Source: Hysterangium stoloniferum
Lineage: Eukaryota; Basidiomycota; Agaricomycetes; Hysterangiales; Hysterangiaceae
Direction of reading: 5' to 3'
Assembly (NCBI GenBank): GCA_015178975.1
Contig: WHVD01000056.1
Coordinates: 248,001-312,000, forward strand
Length of the DNA: 64,000 nt
A program made the translations under genes and the position numbers. A model generated the notes under the pieces. The model ran no database searches and was not told the DNA's origin. It saw only the letters and a program-made list of their open reading frames with translations. Positions 21,189 through 33,832 of the stretch are shown here, piece by piece (position 1 is the first letter of the stretch; every line of letters starts with the position of its first letter).

Positions 21189-22007
21189 TGTTAGGATACA
21201 CACACAGGCCAGGTTTCCAGAGAAACCCGCAGGATATCCGGTAGGACTTGGCTTCAGCTTATAGGCTGCGCCCTCGCTAGATCGTGTTGTCCAATTTCAA
21301 ACGGACGGACGGGAATCCCGGGGAGTCCAGGTGGGGTTCATGGGTCATAGGTCGTAAGTCAGGGGTCATGGGTCGTGAGTCGAGATAGTTGAGAGAGATA
21401 GATGCGCCAGAGCCCGTGGGCTCCGACTAGTGCGAGCGATGTGAATTAAGTAAGGTTTTAGAGTGGAAAATGTTATTAGATTACTGGGGGGAATCTAAGC
21501 TAATTTTCTGACTGGATTGTATGTACAACATCTGCCAGTTTTTATAGACCATGGAGTGAATGACATACCAAATCCAGTAATGGCAAAATGAAACTAACAA
21601 AACATGAAACAGGAATAGTAAACACCAAATTGGTGTTAGGAACGGAACAGAACGGAGCGGAGTCCGAATCGTGACAAAGCATAACCCATAACAGGAAATG
21701 GAGCGGGAGCGGAGTCCTAAATCATGACAGGTCATTTGACTAAAACGGGAACGGGGCTCGATTAGAGCAGTGACGGGATTCTAAGCGGGATCCGGTGACT
21801 GATGCGTGGGACGAAGACGGACATAGACAGAGACGGAGTTTGGGGGAAGTCCAGTGACTGATATGTGTCGTAATGAGGTTGAACGTAATGAGTCTTGATG
21901 TAACGGAGTCTGGGCGGGAAATCCTATAAACAGATGATTGGTGCTTGTAGTGCGTGGGGGTGTACGGGTTAGTACCTGGAGTCTGGCGGGATTGTCCGGT
22001 CGTAACA
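21189..22007 (-). repeat. LTR-C, 5' LTR of the beta element
   Basis: 819 bp, TGTTACGACC... to ...TATCCTAACA on the minus strand, with TGTTA/TAACA inverted ends. It lies about 40 bp upstream of the gag start region. Tandem 9-10-bp motifs (GACCCATGACC-like) occur near 21340-21400. Confidence 0.75.
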
Positions 22008-23303
22008 ACCACAATGAAACTGTGGTAAAAGCATACTCCTCACAGTGCCCTCCAGTTCAAAGGGATGTGCTATACGAAGTTCTGGAAAGTTTTGGGGATC
22101 CCCCCCAGGTGTCTTGTGTGGAGCCCACCAAACTGCAAGGTGCCAAGACCCCAGTATTTGAAGAGAGGTTGGTGGGTTTAGGGGTGGTGAGGGAAGATAT
22201 TGATGTGGAAAGGGGGGAAAAAAATGGATCCATTCTTTTCCTTCCAGTCCCTAGTCGGGCACTCCTCCAGTCCTTGAACAGCAAATGGACTACTTGATAG
22301 CCTTCTAGACACTACCACATTGTCTCCTTCCAGGACACAAGGCATTCCTCATAGTAGATGTCCTGTAGGTGGACAGACTGTCATGTAATTCATTGGGCAG
22401 TGCATCTTGGGGTTAGGAAGGTAAGCTATCATTAGAGTCCATCGGAATCACCTCCTCCTTAAATGAGTGCTGGAGGAGGTTCATGATGCTTCACTGTGGC
22501 TAGATAGTGTAAGACTTGGAATTAGGATCTTCCCATGCTGCTAGTCTATGGGACCTAGCAGCATACACGATGCTGTGAGCCCTCCTGGCCAGGATGTATA
22601 CTCTATACCCCCTATACCCCCTATACTGCCCCCCATTTGCAATATTGTTGTTCCACAGCAATCTTGAAAATTAACCATTATCATGCACAGTTAGGTTGCA
22701 GTCTGTGTTCCCAAAAGGTCTAGCCCATGGCAGGTCTAGAAAGTGTCCAGTAATGCTTCAAGTAGGTGGGCGAGTCTGGAGGAAAAAGAAAAAATCACGA
22801 AATTGACTGAGTTCAGTACAATTGTGATGATGGACCCAAATATGGCACTGAGGTTGGGTCACATAGTTCTGTCCAGAAATATCTGATCTAGGTGTTGCTC
22901 TGTGAGTTATTGAACCTTTTGCAGCTAGTCAACCACCGACAAAAGTAAAGTGGAGGGGTGGAGGGGAAAGGGTCCATATGTGTTGGCGAGAAGTTGTCAG
23001 GGCACAGTGTTGCAAGGTGTCGCACACCGAACCTGAATCTGTGAGTGCTTCATCAGAAAGTGTCGCACGCCGAGCCTGAAAGTCATGAAGGTCAAGAAAG
23101 GCAAAGCTCCGACTATTTCAGTGTGAGGCTTTAACCATGAGGAAGGACCTCATTGAACAGTGTGTGCTGAACCTGTAAGTTGCAAAGGTTAGAAGAGCAA
23201 AGCTTCAACTATTTCAGTGTGAAGCTTTAGCAGAGGGGAAGGCTAAGAGTAGATGACATTGAAAGTTGAGATGGTGTAAAGGCTTTGTTATGAGGTGACA
23301 CAG
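22008..23303. other. Unassigned flank of the beta element with a local duplication
   Basis: 22030-22297 holds an open + strand stretch that reads QCPPVQRDVLYEVLESFGDP and later LPVPSRALLQSLNSKWTT. I do not recognise it, and it may be a remnant of a host gene. 23010-23250 contains two diverged direct copies (about 23075-23146 and 23169-23245) sharing GCAAAGCT, ACTATTTCAGTGTGA and GCTTTA. Otherwise featureless. Confidence 0.4.
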
Positions 23304-23931
23304 TGTGAGAGGTATGGCGAAATACACTCAGGAAATATAGTCGGATGAGCTCTTACTATATCTCCTTTATTATTTCTATTTTCTCTCTTTTATTATATCT
23401 ATAATTAGTTCAACGACCTATGTATGCGGTACATTGACTCTTGTGGGTGCACACGCAGACTTATGTATTCTAGCACCTGTAGTTTAGAACTCAGACACTT
23501 TTTACACTGCAACCACGACTTACCCAGACACCCGTTAGTGTCCTGTAAGTTATGATTGGTGTATTGTCTCGACCATCACAGACGGGCTTTAGCTACTCAT
23601 TCAAACTGAGTTTCGAACTGTATCAGTCGAAACTCAATCCTTATCTCAACTCACGTGGACTACATCCACGCTACTCTATTATTCGACTCTCTAACTACTC
23701 TACTTGCACTCGAGCAGTTGTCCAGAATCGCACTTAACCAGTCGATTCTGCTTATTCGTTCTAGCTATCTACCTTACTTTAGATAGCTACTTCTCTCTAC
23801 TGTATTGAACTAAGTAGTCAATATGCGTTTAGTCTGTATTAGACTTAGACAGTCAATACATTGTGGTATCGTACTTCAACGGTCGATATTCTTCGTATAT
23901 AGAACGGTTAGAACTTCTACCACTCTTCACA
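23304..23931 (+). mobile_element. Solo LTR-A, TSD CACAG
   Basis: 628 bp with TG...CA ends and an exact 5-bp duplication, CACAG, at 23299-23303 and 23932-23936. Nearly the same length and sequence as the LTR at 18981-19608. Confidence 0.93.
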
Positions 23932-24079
23932 CACAGCCCTGTGTCCACAAGTTTTGGAGGTCAGTCCCTTAGTCTGTTTCGTGCTTGACTGTCGACCTCA
24001 TATCCTCATCATTTGGAAGGACTGGGTAAGGTATGTCCACCTCTCTGGCATCATCTTGCTCGGTGATGCCATCCACATA

Positions 24080-25371
24080 CTGACTTGCACACCTTTGAAC
24101 CGCTGTGCAGCACACCCTTGAACTGCCACATGGCACACCCTTGAACCACACCCATGGACCGCACCCATACACCTTCAAACTGCACCCTCGTACTGCACTT
24201 GTGCACCTATGGGGCATACTGTCATCCCTGCACAATGCAGTTGTGCACCTGCACAATGTGCAGTTGTGCACCTGCACATCCTTGCAGTGTGCTCATGCAC
24301 TTGTGTGGCAGGTGTGCACTCCCATGCAATGCACTTGTGCACTTGCACAGCACACTCGAGCAGTGCACTTGTGCACCCATGCGGCACACACACACCACAT
24401 CCACACACCATATCCATGCACTGTGCACATGCATATGCACTTGTGCACCCACATGGCGCACTTGCGTATCTGCATGGCACACTTGTGCTCCCACACAGTG
24501 CAGTTGTGCACTCGCACATTCTACATTCACAGCATCCATTGGCCGTTCCTTAAACAACATCAAAATGCCCCTGCAAACCTGCCACCAAAAATGTATCCAC
24601 AGGCACAGCATTCACAAACTTCTCAGCAAGCTCCTCAGACCTTACCTCAGTGAATGCCAACAACTTTCAGATTGCTATTCAATCTTGAAAGCCCCATGTA
24701 TGCTGTGTATTAAGCTTTTTTCTTTTTTTTTAGATCCTGGAACACCATGCAAAAGGTAGCCTCGACGGTAGGGAACACCTCGGTCAGTGCAGCGCATTTG
24801 CACACTTTTGCACCCGTGCGGTGCACCCACATCCATGCACCACTCATACGCTGGCACCTATGCACCCACATCCCTGAGCTGTCGCACCCACATCCACGTA
24901 CTGCATGCACACACCCACATTTGTGTGCTGCACCCATATGCCGGCACCTGTGCAGCGCCCCTACACAGCACACCTACGTGCCCACAGTTGCACACCCATG
25001 TGGCACACCTTCAAACTGCATCCATGCAGCACACCTACGCACTTGCGCAGCTGCACACTCTGTGCTCCCATGCCTACGCACTGCACTTGTGAACTCATGC
25101 AATGCAGTTGCACACTTGCATACCTGTGCACTGCACTTGCACACTCTCACAGTGTGCTCGCACAGCATGTTTGTACACCTGTGCACCCGCACAGCATGTT
25201 TTCATGCTTGCACACCTGTGAAGCTATGTGCTCACACACTGCACCCAGCTCTCAACCATTTCATTGGCGAGACTGGTGACATAGTCGTTTGCACACTGCC
25301 ACACCCATATCCACATGCTGCACCCATACTCCCACACACTCACACCTATATGTTCCTGCACTGCACCCCAC
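24080..25371. repeat. Degenerate TGCAC/GTGCA-rich low-complexity block
   Basis: Two stretches, about 24080-24540 and 24780-25371, are dominated by irregular repeats of CTTGTGCACCCA-, TGCACACTTGCAC- and CACCCATG-like words. Every frame is open for long distances: + frames read His/Cys/Thr/Pro-rich peptides and - frames Cys/Ala/Gly/Val-rich ones, which is what such a composition gives by chance. An ordinary segment (24545-24775, with a run of T near 24718) separates them. I call no protein. Confidence 0.8.
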
Positions 25372-28300
25372 TGTGAAGGGTATGCATATATCATGATTGG
25401 ACTGTGGAATAATAGACGTATTATAGTACTTTATTATCTAGTTTCTATTTCTTTTCTCTAATTCTCTATATCTTTCGAGCATACCCTTATTTCTTAGTTC
25501 GAAGCCTTGTGTATATGTATCTATGGGCACTCTCGGTGTCAAATGATAAGACACTTTTACCCAGCAGACACCACCTCGTAACGACTCAGACGTTGAATAG
25601 CGAGAGGTGTCAAGGGTAATATCTCTGCTACCCATAAAGGTAGCGTCTTCTTACATACTAATAGTATTTGGACTCGAACCGCAAAGGTCAAGTTCCACTC
25701 TCAAGACTCTGCGCTTATCGACACTGTAGTCAACTCGCACTGCTATCTCTCTACCCTAGATATTCAGTCTTTCACTGATTATCTCTCTTACTTCTAGCTA
25801 CAAGTTGTACCATAAGGGTCAACTCTTGTATTCTCTAGTTCTAATCGTCACGAGCAACTGTACAGTTGCTCTTGTGATGTGTAGTGCATCCCTATACTAG
25901 TACTATCAGTCTAGTAATCTATAGTATTGTACTGAACGGTCAATACTTTCTAATAAACACTATTCTTCATATATTGAGCGGTCAGAATCTATCGACTCTT
26001 CACAGAGGTGATCCGGGCTGGACCATTCTTTTCCTACGAGGAAAGATCTTATTATTTGACTACTAAGACTTAAACATGTGAATGACTACAGGCAAGAACC
26101 AAACACTGAGGTCTTCATCAACTCCGAGTAGTTCCATGCCTTGTCAAAAATTTGCTAACTTAGAACCACCCTGTAATGTCACTTTGAGGAAGTCTTCGTC
26201 GACTTTTCAAGGATCAGTTCCTCCAGAGGATCCCTCCGGAGTAGTAGCTGGATCGTCAACAAACATTCCCCCTGATCCACCTGAGGAACACTCATCACCC
26301 AGGCAGTTGAATACCCCTGGAGTCAATGTTGAGTCTAGTCGAGCACCCGAGCCCATTCTCACGTTCCCTCTGAGACAGGTTATCCTTAAGCAGTTCCTCA
26401 GAGGTCATATGGTTTACACTCAGCCCATAGACTTGCAATGGGACATGTACTACACTGATTGAATCTCTGAGGATCAGGTTACTCCCTTTGTGGAGGAGTA
26501 CAATACAGATTACCCCATTTTACCACTGACTGTAGCAGTCTGGTTAGGTTGTTATCAGGTGATCTTATCGGCGTGGGATTTATTCACGTGACCAGGGAAC
26601 CTTGAGGACTTGACCCGATCGATCCCCGAATGGTCGAACGGGGTGACAACCGCTATGGAAGGAGGAAGAAGGATTCTCAAGTGGGAGGTGTTCTCTCTAT
26701 TCCTTGCAGCACTTCGTACGCATGATGATGCGTTGCAGATCCTAAATGTCCTGCTAGGCGGAGATCATGTTGTGCCTAAGGTTGACTACCAGTACATGTA
26801 CATCCATATGTTGGAGGAGTCTCTCAATGGAGTCATGCCGAATCTATCGTTTGCATACTTCACTTTAAGGGGTCAGCTGAAGCGAAATCAAAGAAGACTC
26901 AATAAAATGGTTTTAGAGGTACTCCTCCCCTATAATGACTCAATTCAGGTCCCCAATTCGCCTCTCTCCACGACTAATTTGTTCATTCGCAACCTAAATG
27001 GGTCTCCTGATACTTGTTTCCTATATTCTCTCAACCATCCCATGATATTGGAGGATTTTCCGCTGGACATGAGGACACAAGTGATAGAACACCTTCAGGA
27101 AAAGAGGATTGAGGTCTGCACTCCTTTTCATCAACCTCAGCCATGTTGACTTCTGAACACGACAGAGATTGAGAGACAAATTGCGATGGAATCCAGCTCA
27201 GTGCCTCCCCAGATCATCGTTCTCACGTTGGGTTTGAAGGAGTCTCGAACAGTCCTAACTTTGGGAACGAGGTGACCACTGTCAAAAACCGATTGGTCGC
27301 CAGCAAGGGTCGACCGTCTCTTTCTACAGCATTCACTGAGGGTATAGCTGGCCCAGTTGCTGGTCGAGGATCGCTGAACTCAGATGGTCCCTGCCATTCT
27401 CTACCAATCGCTTCGAATCCTTTCTTGCCATCTGGAGGACCCCTAGCGATTCATCTGGGAGTTCGAATACTTCAGACCAAGAAGGGAATTCAGGACGTGG
27501 GGAGCACGACAATGGAGTGCCTAACACCCCCTTTCAAACTCCGATGCAGTCTCAAGCTAGTGCGCTTATCGATGACTTACCTAAGGACAAGAACATCATC
27601 CGTAACACCAATGACATCAAGATCAAATGGTCTGATCTCCCTGAATACGATGGAGCCCAATCCAAGGCCCTGGATTATATCATGGACATCATGAGTCTCG
27701 TGGAAGTATCAGACTCTTTGAGTGCACTGTTAGGAGTTGCTCTGCCAAGATGACTCACAGGCAATGCTAAGGTCTGGTGGAGCACCCTAGACCATGAGCA
27801 TCATACTGAATTCAGTCAGTCTCATGGGTCGTTTCTTTGGGGCATTGTGGAAGGATTGCTTGGAACTCGCTGGCGTGAATCCTTGGCCTTAGAATGGGAA
27901 GCCATGAAATTTCGACAAGCCGGACATGATCGTGAGACACCCATCCACTATATCCAGTGGAGAGTTAAACTCTATCGTTTCCTGTACAGGTTCCACCAAG
28001 ACAGAGGGGATGAAACGTGCAGACTCATTCTCACACTGCCTACGGAATGGCTCTACCTTCTTCAAGGACAACCCATCAACGACATCATGAGTTTGCAGAC
28101 TTATGCTAATAACCTGCAAGAGGCTCTGATCAACGCTTGGGTCCAAATGCACCGGGAACGTTACCGGTTCCAGAAACCGCATGTAATGTTATCAGAAGGT
28201 CAGGAATTGGATTTTAGGGCCACGGACGACCTCTCTTCACCTAACCATGTTCTCGTCAGTGAGACTAATGAGAGAGCCTCGATGAGAAGGATCGTCCCTG

Positions 28301-29096
28301 ACACCACTAACCTGACGCAGGGAAAGTGTCAAGGAAAAATGTTCTTTGAGAGGAGTAACAAGAAGAGCTCGGTCAAACCCACCAAGGAATGTTGGATATG
28401 CGGAAGTCCGGAACATTTTAAGATAGATTGCCCCCATGCTGGCAAAATGTCTCATTATGTCTCTATCAACAAATGCTCTGCACAGGATATGTCGGAGGAA
28501 ACTGAGGAGCAAAGGTTATATGAAGTGGTTCATGGACTATCTATACAAGGACAAGTAAATAGTTCTGATGACGAATTGACTATTGTTCCCATTTATGCAC
28601 CCCGAGTCAGGGACGATTTAGTAAGGGAGGAAAATCGAATGACTGGTGAAACTCTTCCATCTGAGGTCTATGTATCCATACTCACTGCAGATTTCTTCGA
28701 AAAGGGAGATCGGTTGAGTGCACACCGGCAGGACCTTGAAGGCCTGACCAAGAACCACCATCAGACTCAGGGTTATCACGAACAAATCAGCTCAGACTCA
28801 CTCTGTTCACCTGGAGCTATTGACACATTCCCTTTTGATCCTGGAAACCCCCCCGACTTACTACCATACAATGACTCAGATTTGGAGGACAGCAACAGCG
28901 ATCCGGCATTGGATTCCCCCTCGAAACATATTCCTTGTCGAAGTGAGCGCAGGAACGTAAGCCTGTCCCTGAGCAAGGAAAGTAGGGGGCCTAGAATCCA
29001 ATACCCTCATCCCAGTCGACTGATGAAGGAGGATACTACGATCCTTTATTGAAAACGGGACCCCCCAGTGGTTACTCTAGCGAAGGTGTGAGAGGT
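25372..29096 (+). mobile_element. Ty3/Gypsy family alpha copy 2 with LTR-B: 5' LTR and gag (fossil, 3'-truncated)
   Basis: 5' LTR-B 25372-26004 (633 bp, TGTGAAGGGTATGCATATAT to CTCTTCACA), a possible primer-binding region GGTGATCCGGGCTGGA at 26007-26022, then gag from 26082 to about 29052. It ends at 29096, where the next alpha element's LTR begins. Protease and everything downstream are absent. Its internal sequence belongs to the same family as alpha copy 3, although the LTR type differs. Broken in several places. Confidence 0.87.
26082..29052 (+). pseudogene. Alpha gag, copy 2
   Basis: Begins MTTGKNQTLRSSSTPSSS. Downstream are conserved gag blocks (NVLLGGDHVVPKVDYQYMYI, IKWSDLPEYDGAQSKALDYI, LILTLPTEWLYLLQGQPIND) and the zinc knuckle CWICGSPEHFKIDCPHAGKM, then an acidic tail leading toward protease. 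It is an unusually long Ty3 gag of about 950 codons. The reading frame is interrupted in several places. Confidence 0.82.
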
Positions 29097-29713
29097 ATGG
29101 CGAAATACACTCAGGAAATATAGTCGGATGAGCTCTTACTATATTTCCTTTATTATTTCTGTTTTCTCTCTTTTATTATATCTATAATTAGTTCGACGAC
29201 CTATGTATGCAGTACATCAACTCTTGTGGGCGCACACACGCCAGACTTATGTATTCTAGTGCCCGTAGTTTAGAACTCAGACACTTTTACACCGCAACCA
29301 CGACTTACCCAGACACCTGTTAGTGTCCTGTAAGTTATGATTGGTGTATCGTCTTGACCGTCACAGACGGCTTTAGCTATCTACTCAATCTGAGTTCGAA
29401 CTGTACCAGTTGAAACTCAATCCTTATCTCAACCTGCGTGGACTACATCCATGCTACTCTATTATCCGACTCTCTAGTTACTCTACTTTGCACTCGAGCA
29501 GTCGTTCAGAATCACACTTAACAGTTGATTCTACTTATTCGTTCTAGCTATCTACTTACTTTAGATAGCCACTTCTCTCTACCGTATTGAACTAAGCAGT
29601 CAATATGTGTTCAGGCTGTATTAGACTTAGACAGTCAATACATCATGGTCTTGTACCTAAATGGTCGATATTCTTCGTATATAGAACAGTTAGAACTTCT
29701 ACCACTCTTCACA
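29097..29713 (+). repeat. 5' LTR-A of alpha copy 3
   Basis: 617 bp with TGTGAGAGG and CTCTTCACA ends, followed by G and TGGTGATCCAGGCTGGA at 29715-29731, the likely primer-binding site. Its internal variants (TTTGCACTCGAGCAGTCGTT) match the 3' LTR at 44239-45510 rather than the other LTR-A copies, which supports the pairing. The left flank GAAGG does not match the right flank CTAAG. Confidence 0.85.
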
Positions 29714-29791
29714 GTGGTGATCCAGGCTGGACTGCTCTTTCCCTATGAAGAAAAAACGATATCTTACGACTATACGCTTCTAAGCACGTGA

Positions 29792-32542
29792 ATGACTACC
29801 GGCAAGAACCAAACGTCAAGACCTTCAATGACCCCGAGTAATTCAAAACCTCGTCAAAGACCTGCAAGTCTGGAACCACCCCGTAACGTCATCATGAGGA
29901 AGTCTTCGTTGACTTTTCAAAAACCAGTTCTTCCTGGGAGTCCTCCCAGAGCAGCAGCTGGACTGTCAACGGAAGCTCCTCCAAGTCCACGAGAAGAACG
30001 TCCGCCGACTGAGCAGTTGAACATTCCAGGAGCTAACGTTGAGACTACCTGTGCTGCCAAACCCGTTCTCTCATTCCCGCCTAGACAGGTCATCCTTAAG
30101 CAATTCTTCGGGGGTCATATGATTTACGCTCAACCCATTGACTTACAATGGGAAGCGTACTATGCTGATCGAATCCCTGCGGATCAGGTTACTCCCTTCG
30201 TGGAGGAGTACAATTTGGATTACCCTCTTCTACCGGCAACTGTAGCAGTCTGGTTAGGTCGTTATCAGGCCCTTTTATCGGCGTGAGATCTATTCACACG
30301 ACCTGGAACCCTTGAGGATCTGACCCGCTCGATTCCCGAATGGTTGAGTGAGGTTACTTCTGTTATGGAAGAAGGAAGGACAATTCTTAAGCAAGAAGTG
30401 TTCTCTTTATTTCTCGAAGTGCTCCGCACACACAATGACGCGTTGCAAATCCTTCACGTCCTGCTCGGTGGGGATCACATCGTCCCCAAAGTTGACTACC
30501 AGTATATATACATCCGGATGTTGGAGGAGTCTCTTAATGGGATCACTCGGAATTCTTCGTTTGCGTATTTTACTTTAAGGGGTCGGTTAAGGCGAAATCA
30601 GAGGAGACTTGATAAGATGGTTTTGGAAGTGCTCTACCCTTATGGTGATTCCATCCAGGTACCCGATTCGCCCATTTCCACAACCAGTTCGTTTGTTCGT
30701 ACCCTGAATGGGTCTCCCGACACTCATTTCCTTCATTCGCTCAATTGTCCCATTATTTTGCAAGACTTCCCATCAGATATGAGGATGCAAGTTGCAGAAC
30801 GTCTTCAGGAAAAGGGAATGGAAATCTGCACCCCCCTCTATCAACCTCAACCTCATCGACCTTTGAATACGGCCGAAATCGAGAGAGGCATCACAACGGA
30901 ACCTAGCCCTACCGCCCATCAGGGAATTCGCCATTCTCGCGTCACGTTCAAATGAATTCCGAGTAATGCTAACGTCAGTGATCAACAAGCTGTGACTAGG
31001 AATTGATCAGTCGCCAACAGGGGTTGACCGTCTTTCTCTACTGCATTCACTGAGGGTATAGCTGGTCAAGTTGCTGGTCGAGGATCGCTGAATCCAGTCG
31101 ATCCCCGCCATTCCCTGCCAATCTCCTCGAACCCCTTTCTGCCAGCAGGAGGACCCCCTAGTAATTCATCCGGGAGTTCTAGTGCCTCAAGCTATGGAGG
31201 GAATTCGGGACGTGGGGGGCATTACAGTAGAGTACCTAACTCTCCCTTTCAAACTCCGATGCAGCCTCGAGCCAGCGCACCTATCGATGACTTACCTAAG
31301 GATAAAAGGATCGCTCTTAACACCAATGACATCAAGATAAAATGGTCAGACCTTCCCGAATACGATGGAACTCAGTCCAAGGCATTGGATTACATCATGG
31401 ATATTATGAGTCTCTCAGAGATCTCAGACTCCATGAGCACATTGTTGGGAGTCGCTCTGCCAAGATGACTTACCGGCAATGCCAAGATCTGGTGGAGCAC
31501 CCTAGATTGTGAACATCGCACTGAATTCAGTCAATCTCACAGATCGTTTTTTTGGGGTATCGTAGAAGGATTACTTGGAACTCGTTGGTGCGAATCCTTA
31601 GCTCTAGAATGGAAAGCCATGAAATTTTGACAAATCAGTCACAATCGTGAGACACCCGTTCATTACATTCAGCGGAGGGTCAAGCTCTATTGATTCTTGT
31701 ATGGGTTCCACCAAAACCGGAAGGATGAAGTGTGCAGACTCATCCTGACGCTGCCCACGGAATGGCTTTACCTTCTACAGGGACAACCTATTGACGACAT
31801 CATGAGCCTGCAGACTTATGCAAACAATTTACAGGAGGCTCTGATTAACGCTTGGGTTCAAACACATCGAGAGCGTTATCGGTTCCAAAAACCCAGAGTC
31901 ATGATCACCGAGCAAGATGAGTTGGATCCCTGGCATGAGGAAGAACACTCTGGAGGAATCGACCCCACTAACCGAGGCCATGTCCTCCTCGGCAAACTCG
32001 AGGATAAAACTGTCCCTAGGAGATCGAATGTGAAGCAGGGTAAGAAACACGGCAAGTTCTTTTTCGAACGAAGTGACAAGAAAAGCATCACCAAACCCCC
32101 GAAGGAATGTTGGATTTGTGGGAGTTTAGAGCATTTCAAGATCGACTGCCCCCATGCGGGCAGGATGTCGCACTATGTCTCTATTAACAAGTGCTCTGCA
32201 CAGAACCCAATGGAGGAGGCGGAGGATCAAAGGGCTTATGAAACGGTTTATGGATTAAGCATACAGGGACAAGTACATAACATTGATGAGGAATCAATTT
32301 TCATTTCTGTCTACCTTCCTCAGTCAGAGGACAACATCGTTTCAGACGTGAACGCATCTTCGAATGAGAACGAGACATTGCAAGTTTATGTTTCTATATC
32401 AGACCGTGATTTTCTCGAGAAAGGAGACTGGCTAGATGCTCATCGTCAGAACCATGAAGGTCTGACTGAGACGAGAGTTTTATCGCAACCTGAACCTCCC
32501 ACCATTGAGGAAATCGTCAACGAGGACACATTTGCGAACTGA
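29792..32542 (+). pseudogene. Alpha gag, copy 3
   Basis: Same order as copy 2: an N-terminal Ser/Thr/Pro-rich part from MTTGKNQTSRPSMTPSN, the capsid-like core (HVLLGGDHIVPKVDYQYIYI, DLPEYDGTQSKALDYIMDIM), the zinc knuckle CWICGSLEHFKIDCPHAGRM near 32107-32166, and an acidic tail. Broken in several places. Confidence 0.83.
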
Positions 32543-32671
32543 TCTAAGGAAATAAGCCAGACCTATGTTATAGAAGACCCCTCTGAGTCAGAGGGATCAG
32601 AGGAGGAGAGCTTCCCCTTCGACCCAGGGCAATTACCCGACTTAATTCCTTGCGATGAGTCAGACTCTGAA

Positions 32672-33204
32672 GTGGACGACTCTATTTCGAATGCCACTCC
32701 CAAGGTACCTAACGGTAGACGTATCAGGAGGAACGTCAAACTGGCTACAAGAAAAGAAAGCAAAAGACCTAGAGTCCAATACCCCCGATCCAGTCGACTT
32801 ATGAAGGAGGATTTGACTATTATCTATCGCAGAAGGGACCCTCTGGGTGGATATTCCAGTATTGGGATTTCAGCATTACACGTCTACGGACGCGTAGGGA
32901 ATTCAAAAGCCTCAAATCCTATTAAAATCAGGCTGGACACTGGGGCCGACCTCTCCTTAATTTTGGAGGACTTCTATAAGGAACTAGAGGACCACCCTAA
33001 GCTCAAGCAAGGACTCAAGCTGCACCTCATACAACTTACCGGTAATGCCAAAGTATTAGGATACGTCAATGTTCCCATTTATCTCGAGGACGACACCAGT
33101 ATGCTCCTTAAATTTACCGCCGAAACATACGTTGTCCAAGGTATGACTGTCCTGATTCTTCTTGGAGAAGACTTTCACGTGAACTATGAGATTGGGACAC
33201 TGCG
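32672..33204 (+). pseudogene. Alpha protease region, copy 3
   Basis: A linker rich in Arg/Lys (RRIRRNVKLATRKESKRPRV) leads into the aspartic protease with RLDTGADLSLILEDFYKELE and, 75 residues on, ILLGEDFHVNYEIGTL. It is interrupted at 33204 by a solo LTR; sequence continuing the same family resumes at 33833-34213 and 34841-35052. Confidence 0.83.
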
Positions 33205-33832
33205 TGTGAAGAGTGGTAGAAGTTCTAACCGTTCTATATACGAAGAATATCGACCGTTGAAGTACGATACCACAATGTATTGACTGTCTAAGTCTAATAT
33301 GGACCGAACACGTATTGACTACTTAGTTCAATACGGTAGAGAGAAGTAGCTATCTAAAGTAAGGTAGATAGCTAGAACGAATAAGCAGAATCGACTGGTT
33401 AAGTGTGATTCTGGACAACTGCTCGAGTGCAAGTAGAGTAGTTAGAGAGTCGAATAATAGAGTAGCATGGATATAGTCCACGCGAGTTGAGATAGGGATT
33501 GAGTTTCGACTGATACAGTTCAAAACTCAGTTTGAATGAGTAGCTAAAGCCCGTCTGTGACGGTCGAGACAATACACCAATCACAACTTACAGGACACTA
33601 ACGGGTGTCTGGGTAAGTCGTGGTTGCGGTGTAAAAAATGTCTGAGTTCTAAACTACGGGCGCTAGAATACATAAGTCTGCATGTGCGCCCACAAGAGTC
33701 GATGTACCGCATACATAGGCCGTCGAACTAATTATAGGTATAATAAAAGAGAGAAAATAGAAATAATAAAGGAGATATAGTAAGAGCTCATCCGACTATA
33801 TTTCCTGAGTGTATTTCGCCATACCTCTCACA
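33205..33832 (-). mobile_element. Solo LTR-A, TSD CTGCG
   Basis: 628 bp in minus orientation, flanked by CTGCG at 33200-33204 and 33833-33837. Inserted in alpha copy 3 just after the protease. Confidence 0.94.

Larger units (their letters stand above)
19609..22007 (-). mobile_element. Ty3/Gypsy family beta, 5' portion: LTR, gag, protease (fossil)
   Basis: Read leftward: 5' LTR-C (22007-21189), gag (21152-20107) and protease (20239 to about 19709), then interruption at 19608 by the alpha LTR. The remaining pol part of the same family is at 57102-61143 on the + strand. The CATGG duplication at both junctions indicates one beta element into which the alpha element inserted. It is broken, with only a few visible lesions in this part. 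Confidence 0.85.

Noticed and set aside
21938-22297. 119-codon ORF crossing the outer edge of the beta 5' LTR
   Set aside because: The first third is LTR sequence, so it is not a gene as such. The remainder may be a host remnant and is noted only as unassigned DNA.
24105-25376. Long overlapping open frames rich in His, Cys and Thr
   Set aside because: All frames on both strands are open because of the TGCAC-type composition, and no frame shows a domain or codon bias.
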